From Tenrec ecaudatus (Eukaryota; Chordata; Mammalia; Afrosoricida; Tenrecidae), in contig NC_134537.1 in assembly GCF_050624435.1 (NCBI RefSeq), forward strand, positions 16,674,584 to 16,738,583: a stretch of DNA of 64,000 nucleotides, in the 5' to 3' direction. Positions within the stretch are counted from its first letter, which is position 1; every line of letters begins with the position of its first letter. Under the pieces are notes generated by a model. The model saw only the letters and a list, made by a program, of their open reading frames with translations, ran no database searches and was not told the origin of the DNA. The translations under genes were made by a program, and so were the position numbers. Below, in pieces: positions 56,320 through 64,000 of the stretch.

Positions 56320-56539
56320 AGCAGGTTTCCTTTGAGGAGCAGTAAAGACCTTAGTTCCCAGTGCACCCAGGACCCCCCTAAGGGACCCTGAAGTTCAGAG
56401 CAACTATTCCCCCAGCCCTGAACCTGCCAATGTTCTACCTGTCGTAGAGGCAGCTGGGGAGCTTGGTCCGAGGCAGTCTACAAGCCTTGAACTCAAGCCA
56501 ATGAAAAGTGACATGACAGTGACTCTAACAAACCTGAAC

Positions 56540-57060
56540 AGTACCTAGAACACTTCCAGCACCTCACCCTAGCCTACGATTTAACCTGGAAGGATGTAAT
56601 GGTCATACGGTGACAGACCATGACAGACTTTGAGAAAGAGCGAGTGCTCAAAGGTGCTAGGAAGTTTGCAGAGGAGTTACACATGATGAATGATATGTAC
56701 CCAGTAGGGGAAATAGCTGTGCTAACTTGAACTGACCCTGCTTGGAATCAGAGTGATCCCACGGACAAGTGGGCACGGGAACATTTTCTGGTGTGCATCA
56801 CAGGTGGACTAAAGTCAGGTAGGGAAAGGGCCATTAATTATGCCAAAGGGACAGCAACTATTCTCTAGGGAACTGCAGAGCCTCCTGTAGGCCTTTTAGA
56901 GCAGCTACAGGAGGCCCCCAAGAATCATATGCTGTGGACGTAGATTCCTAGGAGGGGCTAGTCTTACTCAGGCACAAGTTTCTCACCCAGGCTGCACCAG
57001 ACATTTGCAAGAAGCTCCAAACACTAGGGCAGAAACCTGAAGGAGTCACTTGTGTAATTA
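56540..57060 (+). pseudogene. gag: retroviral gag capsid remnant
   Basis: Pieces in changing frames: 'LTWKDVMVI' (~56,580), a Glu-Arg-Val-Leu block (~56,640), a Trp-Ala-Arg-Glu.. block (~56,775), the Leu-Glu-Gln-Leu block (~56,900), and Gln-Ala-Ala-Pro-Asp-Ile (56,988-57,005) followed by Lys-Lys-Leu-Gln. These keep the order of gammaretroviral capsid. In-frame stops and frameshifts break it at several points. Confidence 0.7.
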
Positions 57061-57969
57061 GGCCATCTACAACAGGGAACAGGAAGGGAAGTCCAGGCCC
57101 AGGAGAAGGAGAGAAGGAAGGACATCAGGCATGCCCAAGTGCTGGCTGCATGTGCTAAATTCCCGTCAACCGCCTCCCTGGTTCCCCAGACCCGTGACCA
57201 AAGGGCAAGCTGGCCACCAGGGTGGTATGACAGATAACCAAGAGGGAGGGGACCCGCAGCCAGTGAGCAGCTGCTTACTGAAGAGTGGCCCGGCCCGGCC
57301 AGTGAAGCAGCAGGAGAGCTGTGGCAGGTCTGGAATCTCAGGTGATCGATGTGGCAGCAAGGTCAGTGGAGGTCCTCCTAGATGCTGAGCTGTCTCTCCT
57401 GTGCTCACCTTCCCTGGACACTGTTCACTAGTGAAATTGGAGGCTGTTGCACCCAGACCCCTCAGAAGCAGAGCATACAGATAAGCACCCCTGCGAGCTG
57501 TTGGGGCATTTCACTGCCACCCCAGGAAAGATACGGTCTCCACAGAGAACTCTACCACAGACCCCTCACAGCCTTTAAGCCAGTGAATGCTTTTACCCTG
57601 TTCCTGGGTTTACAGCGAACAAACATCCATGCCTGTCAGTCCTAAGATTTTTTACTTCCTGTGAAACTAACCCACCTCCAAAGCACTGTCACCAAACAAC
57701 CTAACCCCTGTCTCACCTAAACTGTTCACCTGTTTATGTGTTTGTTTCAGAAGTTCTCAGGTCACCAAGGCCTCTGAACCAAGTGTGCCAGCTTCAGGAC
57801 CACCAGCTCCTGGACCACCTCAACCTTATCCATTCTGGGCCCTGAGTGGACAACACCTTCCAACAGAGTAGGAAGGGTGTGAACCCAAAGCCCCACTCTG
57901 CCCCTTTGGCCAGCAGGAAGTAGCTAAAGATGTGGTCGTCAAGTACCCCAAAGATTGTCCATAGCTCTT

Positions 57970-57980
57970 CAGGGGGGGAA
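57970..57980 (+). other. polypurine tract of the provirus
   Basis: A run of seven G flanked by A, immediately before TG at 57,981. This is the expected plus-strand primer position at the 5' edge of a 3' LTR. Confidence 0.65.
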
Positions 57981-58391
57981 TGCTAGGTAACTAGCACAGG
58001 GACTGGGGCATCCATTATGCATGCCCAGAGGTTTGATCTTCCAGCCAGGAAGAGGTCATACACCTAGGTGGGTGTTACCCCTGGATTGTCCTATCTGAGC
58101 CAGGTGAATTTAATCCACCATGCCTCCCAGTGGAGAACCTGAAAAGCCAGAATCCAGAACCTTGAGGACCTTCTGCTTCTCAAGCTGCTCCTTGGAGGTC
58201 GTGCAGGGATTTTCCCTGGCCTCAGGACTCCACGTCCGTGCAGGGTGACGGGCCCTGAGGTGTCTGTGTAAACCTGAAGCTCCTTCTGTCTGTCACGAAA
58301 CTCACTTGTATCATGATCCAGGCTTCAGAGTGAATTCTTTCTCGAGTGAAGCCAAGGACCGAGGTATATCTCTCCCATTAGAGATATAACA
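57981..58391 (+). mobile_element. 3' LTR of the gag-bearing provirus (~411 bp)
   Basis: Starts TG right after the purine tract. It includes a U5-like gtgaattctttctcgagtg segment (~58,330-58,350). The provisional end is ...ACA at 58,391, where L1 3'-UTR sequence begins, so the LTR may be cut by the L1. I see no clear AATAAA. Confidence 0.5.
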
Positions 58392-59065
58392 GGATCATGT
58401 ATCAGGCAGAAAAGACCCAGAACAAATAAATCATATCAATGTGAATGAAGGGGAGTGTGGAGTAGAGACCCAAAACCCATCGGTAGACAATTGGACATCC
58501 CCTCACAGAAGGGTCATAAGGAAGGGACGAGCCAGTCAGGGTGCAGTAGACTACTGGTGAAACACACACCTTTCCTCTAGTTCTTCAATGTTTCCCCCCT
58601 CCCCCACTATCATGACCCCAATTCTACCTTACAAATACAGCTAGACCAGAGCAGGTACACTGTTACAGATAAAAGCTAGAAACACTGGGAATCTAGGAAA
58701 GATAATCCCCTCAGGACCAATCATGAGAGTAGTGATACCAGGAGGAGAAGGGGATGATGGGGGGAGGAAGGGGAAACAGATTACAATGATCTACATATAA
58801 CCCTCTCCCACGGGGGCAGACAACAGAAAAGTGGGTTAAGGGAGACAGCAGTTAGTTTAAGACATGAAATTTTTAAAATATAAATTATTAAGGGTTTATG
58901 AAGAAGGGTGGGGTAGTGGGAGGATGAGCTGAAAGCAAGGTCTCAAATAGAAGGAAAATGCTTTGAAAATGACCATGGCATCATATGTACAGATGTGCTT
59001 GACACAATGGATGGATGGATGGATTGTGATAAGAACTGTAAGAGCCCCCAATAAAATGTATAAAT
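58392..59065 (+). mobile_element. L1 3' UTR, 5'-truncated
   Basis: ggatcatgtatcaggcag, gtagacaattggacatcccctcacagaagggtc, actatcatgaccccaattctacc, tctacatataacc, and terminal gagcccccaataaaatg. Abuts the proviral LTR. Confidence 0.92.
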
Positions 59066-59069
59066 TTTT

Positions 59070-59685
59070 TTTTCTTTACAGAGACTGCTCCTGGTTTGAG
59101 GAGCTGATGAACTATGTCAGTTCTGTAGGAAGGTCACTGACTGGTGGTAGCAGAGGAGGATGAATCCAAGGTCAGTAGGTAAGGCTTCTGACTGGAGATG
59201 CAAAGGAACCCAAGGCCAACAGATCAGATCATGTTTTGGACTTGCCCAAGACTTAAATCAGGGTATAAACCTAGAAGTCATAATGGGTGGGGTAGGCATT
59301 TCCTGGAAACACTCCACACGGTCTTGTAAGTATCTCTTTGGGGAATACTCCAGACAAAGCCCCAAGGTCATATTAACACCACAGTTGGTTTACTCCCCTC
59401 AAATGTGTGTGGAGGGCATAGTGGTCCTACAGATACTAGATTAGGAAGCAAAGGTGGAGTCATCTCTATAGAGAGGAGGTGTGATGCTCATGAAGTGATT
59501 CACTAGCAGTTTAAGGTCCCATGTCCCCAGCTTTCTCATCACCGGCCTACATAAACCCACTTCAAGTATCAGGGCCCTGTTTCTTCTACAACAACGTCCT
59601 CACTTTAACACTGTATACCATTCAAAGTTGAGAATTCAGTAGAAATTGCAACTCAGCCACTTTTATAAACCTTTCCGTTTGATTT
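59070..59685. other. unassigned interval
   Basis: No gene or clear repeat. The short frames at 58,963-59,444 overlap the L1 end and lack family features. Confidence 0.35.
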
Positions 59686-59686
59686 T

Positions 59687-60204
59687 TGTGATAGTCACCT
59701 AATCTGGTGTCAATTTAAGGATTAAGGATGGAGTCTAGGCTGTCAGTCTGGAAATAGCCAATGAGACTTCTGTGGGCATGGCCTTCTCCTGAGAATTCTG
59801 GGAAATCTGGTATTTCTTCCTTAGACACTTCTCTCGCTCTGCTACTCCCTGGGAGACATTGCAGAAGACAAGCCACATGGATTCAACCAGACCTCAGAAG
59901 TCGGAGAAGTCACATAAAGACCCCTGCCAGAATTGAAATGCTTACAGTGCCCCTGCATCCAAAGACTTTCTACCCACTGGCTTGTGATCATCCTGCATTT
60001 GGCGTCATTGCATGTGTTTCATGAGTCTGAAGAGGACTTTACAGATTGGTATCAAACATATGGGTTAATATCAGACTTATGGCCTTGGACTGGACTGGGT
60101 TGGGATATTTTCTCAATGTTCAATTCCTCTTGTATATAAACCTCTGCCTTATATACATATGCATGTTAATGAAATTGTTTCTCTAGTCAACCCAGACTAA
60201 CAAA
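59687..60204 (+). mobile_element. solo LTR, family 1 (518 bp)
   Basis: TGTGATAG start, CTAACAAA end. Flanks atttt (59,682-59,686) and gtttt (60,205-60,209), a 4/5 match. tataaacctctgcc near the end may be the poly(A)/R region. Shares catatgggttaat and gtttctctagtcaacccagac. Confidence 0.8.
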
Positions 60205-60209
60205 GTTTT

Positions 60210-61205
60210 CAACAATATCAATTCTCTTCCTATAGTAAATATGGCTTTCTTTCATGGTGCACATGAAAACATTGAGTTGTTTTATTTCATGCAGCCCTTG
60301 AGCAATGATTCCTTATATTATGTTGTGTATACAAACACGGTAAACAAGAATGTGTGTGTATGTCTACTTGTGTCTGTGAAAAGAAATACTGGAAAGATAT
60401 AGAAGAGAAAGTCATTTCCTATAGTTGGATCAGAAATGTGATAAAGAGGATCAGAACTGGGCTGGATTCCTCGAAGTTCAATTTGTTATACGGTCCCGAC
60501 TTTTGAACCTTGGAAATCTTTTATTTTTATAAACATAGTTTAGATAAGTAATCAGTATATTTAAGATGAAAGTAGAAACCTTTCCCTAAGTGATATAAAA
60601 TATTTGCATATATTAAAAAGTTTGAAGTCCCCACATGTGACATGTGCTTTATTTTAGTCTCATGATTTGCTTATTTAATATGGTATGTAGATAATTGATT
60701 TAGTTTACAAAGTGGTTTTAGTTTTCCTAGTTTATGAAATAAAATATAATTACAGTAAAGGTATTTAAATTGCCTATAATTTTCATTATTTGTCTATGGA
60801 ACTATAAGAAGTTTCTTTCGTATGCTGATTCTTTTACCTGGGTAAAAGGTGAGCTCTACAAATTAAATTTTTTAATTAATTTGTATTCAAACTGGTAACT
60901 AAGATATTTATAGATAATTGGTTATTTCCTGAGAGTTTTGGAGAAAATTAATAGAATATTATTTGGACGAATTAAACTTTAGGAAAGTCATATTTTAATG
61001 AGTCAAAGCTACAGGATCTGGATACTAAATTGCAATTTGTATAGTTTTCATTACTACTGTGATTTTCCCCCAATTTCACAAATAAAAATGAATTATTATC
61101 TGAAACAGTTATTTATCATGTGTCTTTGATGAATATTTATTTAATGCCAGCATTATTGAGTATGTCCATTTCCTGAAAGAAAGTTTTCCCAAAAAGTAAA
61201 TGTGT
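60210..61205. other. repeat-poor, very AT-rich interval
   Basis: Nothing coding or repetitive recognised. Confidence 0.35.
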
Positions 61206-61209
61206 TCTT

Positions 61210-62430
61210 TTTTTAAAATTCGACTTATTTATTTAAATCATTTTACTGGGGGCTCTTATAACAATCCACAAATCAATTATATCAAGCACATTTGTACATT
61301 TGCTGCCATCATCATTCTCAAAACATTTTCTTTCTACTTGAGCCCTTGATATCAGTGCCTCTTTTTCCCCTCCCTTTCACCCTTGTGAATCCTTGATTGA
61401 TTACATTTTATTATTAAATTTTCATATCTTGCACGGTCCACTGAATCTCTTCACCTACATTTCTGTTATGGGGCCCTCTCAGGGTTGGGGGTAGTTAATA
61501 CATCCATCATTGCTATCGGTTTCCCCTTTTCCACCTTTCCCCCGCAACCTCACCCAATACTCCTATGGTATCACTATTCCCACTCCTGTTTCTGAGGGGG
61601 TTTATCTGTCCTGATGCGTTAGACAGGGTTCACTAGAAACAACACCTGAATGCTAATAATTAGATATAGATATAGATATATAACGTAAGAAATAAACAGT
61701 TAAATTATCAAGCAGTACAAATGACTCGGTGAAACGCACTCCCGTGAGACAGTTGTGAGACACTGGCAGTCCTTCATGTCTTGAGAACTGCCAGGTAGTC
61801 CTCTGTAGAGCAATTCAGACTATCTGGGCACAGGTAGCAAACAGCAAGACAGGTCACCAACAGTCAGCCAGATGCCAAGATCCGGCAGTCCCCAGCTCAA
61901 CAGATGTAAGTTCCAACAATGTGGCGAACCAGATCTTGAAGGAACCTCAAATTACAGCAACACAGTCCATGGGTTAGGCATTCCACAGGTAGTGTAGCTT
62001 GTAAATGGAGGAACAGAACAAGCTAGGCAGCCGCACACCGGTCCATTGATCAAAGACCAAGAGACAAGGAAGGCGAGGCTCGCTGAGTCATTTATCTCAG
62101 CCCTTCAATTAATCCCACATGTGTTTTTCGGCCAGTTTGGCACAATAAACTAAGTACCTCACCTGGCTTCCGTATGTCTAAAGCTCTTATGTGTTCCAAT
62201 GTACATACTCCAGTCTGGCAGGATTTGTGGAGTAGAACCGGGGTCATAATAGTGGGAAAGGGGCAACATTAAAGAACCTGAAGAATGTTGTGTATTTTAT
62301 CGGTGCTAAACTACACCCTGACTGACTCATCCCTTCCGTGTGACCCTTCTGTGAGGGGATGTCCAATTGTCTACAGACAGGCTTTGGGTCTCCACTCTGA
62401 CCCCTCTCCTTCACATCAATATAATTGTTG
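61210..62430 (-). mobile_element. L1 3' UTR, antisense, split by a solo LTR
   Basis: Starts with the complement of the L1 terminus (aatcattttactgggggctctta), then acacatttgtacatttgctgcc, cacttttt-type polypyrimidine, atctgtcctg. The LTR occupies 61,615-62,161; then cctggcttccgtatgtct, gtgacccttctgtgaggggatgtccaattgtc and gggtctccactctgac. Confidence 0.9.
61615..62161 (-). mobile_element. solo LTR, family 1 (547 bp), nested in L1
   Basis: TGCGTTAG start, ACCTCA end. Flanks cctga (61,610-61,614) and cctgg (62,162-62,166). Ends share ttcaattaatcccacatgtgttttt...cacaataaactaa with the 9.16-kb copy, but the middle (61,700-62,040) is divergent, suggesting a distinct subfamily. Confidence 0.8.
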
Positions 62431-62434
62431 TACA

Positions 62435-63340
62435 TTTGTTCTTTCATAGATAACTCTACGTATTTTATTTTTCTTTTGATATATTTTATATAAATAAACT
62501 TCATATTCCATGGTGTGACAAGGGTCATTTTTAACTAGTTTCATTTAAGTAGATTTTACTTCTGTTCCTTCCATTTTCTATTGTAAGCTTCTTTGGGGCA
62601 CTGAGAGAAAGATGGGGAGGTCACATCTGGCTTTAGGCCACGCAAGGGAGCAGAAGAATCCAAGTACACACCAGGCCAAGGCAGATTACTTAAAGGCAGG
62701 AGTCAAACATGCAGCTACCCTCCATCTTTTCTTTGTTCTGCCCTTACATCAACCACCCACTGACTCCTAATCCCCAGAATAGCTACCTAATGCTAGAGAA
62801 ACGGGCCTGAGCAATTGGGAAAGGCTCTGAGATCCTAGTGAGATAGAGGAGTTTTCGAGGTGGGAGAGAATCATTCATCTCACACATGTTCCTATTGTGC
62901 ACTATTGCTTCCTTTCAATAAAATGGTCCTGGAGTTAATTGTTTCTCTTCCATAAATAATAACAACACAACAGCTTTCAATCGCCACTGCATTTTAAAGA
63001 GCCATGGTCTGTGCAATCCAAAGGAATCAGATAGTAGCGTTTCCATCCTAATAGTCTCATAATAGCTTGTGATTTAGAGGTAAGATGTATGTACTTATGC
63101 ATCTACATGCATATGCACACAGTCCAGGGTCAAACAGACCAGTTACAGGGTAATCAATTCTATCAATATATCTGTGACTAGTCACATATGCTGCTTATAG
63201 TTTATTAAGCTAACTTCTAATTCATGCATTGTCCAATCTTCTGTCATTTTTTCAACAAAAACAAACTAAGGTAAAAATCTGTGAGTGGGCATAGAAGACC
63301 CAACTACTAGTCTTTTCCTGTTAGGAGTGAAAAAGAGTAC
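62435..63340. other. unassigned interval
   Basis: No gene or repeat recognised. Confidence 0.3.
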
Positions 63341-63344
63341 AGAA

Positions 63345-63800
63345 ACCAAGACTCAAGGAAACTATTTGTACATAAAACTAACAGAAACCATGGGAAACCT
63401 GAGACCAGACGAACTAGATGGTGGCTACTTGCTCTGACTGGGATCATAATAAATGGTTGGAATAATCATAAGACAATCGCTACAGGTCTGATAGAAACTG
63501 GTGGAGTCCGGAACACTACAGCCTTTACTCAGTCTTCTAACCTGGAAATGAATCTACTCCTGGAGATTCCCTTAAGACAGGCTAAAATTGAACCATAACC
63601 ACCGAGAGGAATGCATTCCTCAGAACAAGCAAACATATGAGGCCAAACATGACAGAATTAAAAACACAAAACGGCAGGAAGTGGCAGGAAGATGGCCAAT
63701 TGGAAATCTGGAACCCAGGCAGGTAAGAAGGAAGAGAGATGCTACCTTGAGGGGCCTACAACTAAAGAAAAGAGGAAGAAAAAGAAGAATCAGCTAGATA
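63345..63800 (+). mobile_element. older afrotherian L1 3'-UTR fragment
   Basis: accatgggaaacctgagaccagacgaactagatggtggc, tctgatagaaactggtggagtccgg and atatgaggccaaacatg resemble the proximal 3' UTR of the L1 type seen at 25.7-26.1 kb. Identification is by recall, not alignment. Confidence 0.5.
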
Positions 63801-64000
63801 TCTTGAAAAAAGGGAGATGTCGATTCAGAAAATTTGGGGTGGAAATGCACATTCTCAGTAGAGGGCCCAAAACTAAACCAACCACTGGAAAGTCAGTCTA
63901 GTGTAACTGGCTAGATCGGGAAATATAATCTATACAAGTTTTATTCTTACAACAAGCCCATGATTAATTCAATTATCCCCTTCTATTAGAATACATGCAT

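Larger units (their letters stand above)
55960..58391 (+). mobile_element. decayed gammaretrovirus-like provirus (gag + 3' LTR)
   Basis: Contains a gag region (56,071 to ~57,060), an unassigned stretch (57,060-57,970), a purine tract and an LTR-like 3' end. No 5' LTR or primer-binding site is seen, and the reverse transcriptase, integrase and most of env appear to be missing. About 0.9 kb separates gag from the LTR, so a large internal deletion is inferred. Class I (gammaretrovirus-like) is assigned from the matrix and capsid features. Confidence 0.75.

Noticed and set aside
57060..57970. retroviral protease or envelope remnant
   Set aside because: Some hydrophobic/acidic blocks are suggestive near 57,340-57,400, but no catalytic Asp-Thr/Ser-Gly or env motif is visible, so no gene is called.

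Overview
This is about 64 kb of non-coding mammalian DNA, AT-rich and dense in retrotransposons. I find no host protein-coding gene, rRNA, tRNA gene or CRISPR array. The long open frames, such as the 330-codon one on the minus strand at 5,911-6,903, are read-through of purine/pyrimidine-skewed L1 3'-UTR and are not genes. The repeat mix points to an afrotherian placental mammal. It combines AfroSINE-type SINEs, RTE/BovB-type LINEs and an L1 lineage whose long 3' UTR ends in a 'gagcccc(c/t)aataaaatg' terminus. From memory of these repeats I favour a tenrec (Echinops-like); this is an inference I could not check here.

Layout. 0-8 kb: an RTE fragment at the left edge, an L1 3' end with three stacked poly(A) sites (3.3-4.1 kb), and an RTE copy split by a 1.85-kb L1 insertion with a 13-bp target duplication (4.6-7.6 kb). 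8-16 kb: a run of same-strand SINEs, one split by a solo LTR (9.16-9.68 kb); a second type of LTR (11.8-12.5 kb); a TA-flanked mariner-like MITE (13.45-13.78 kb); another solo LTR (15.2-15.7 kb). 16-33 kb: a long minus-strand RTE copy (17.3-19.35 kb), then a mosaic of RTE, L1, SINE and LTR pieces. 33-46 kb: RTE fragments including two with 5' inversions (40.56 and 41.75 kb), an LTR with a duplicated 67-bp U3 block (38.6-39.2 kb), and an L1 3' UTR split by a solo LTR (44.2-46.2 kb). 46-54 kb: older L1 3' UTRs, more RTE, LTRs and antisense L1 ORF2. 54-64 kb: a SINE/RTE chimera, a decayed gammaretrovirus-like provirus (gag plus 3' LTR, 56.0-58.4 kb), further L1 3' UTRs and two solo LTRs.

The parts do not work together as a pathway. 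What they record is insertion history: at least seven copies of one ~0.5-kb TG...CA element, most with 5-bp target duplications, plus several nested insertions that give relative ages. The repeat-poor islands (about 0.1-2.1, 9.7-11.2, 14.4-15.2, 16.2-16.65, 19.5-20.8, 27.4-28.7, 34.3-36.4, 54.7-55.55, 60.2-61.2 and 62.4-63.3 kb) show no coding signal. A few look like candidate conserved non-coding sequence. I found no previously undescribed functional system that I can support.
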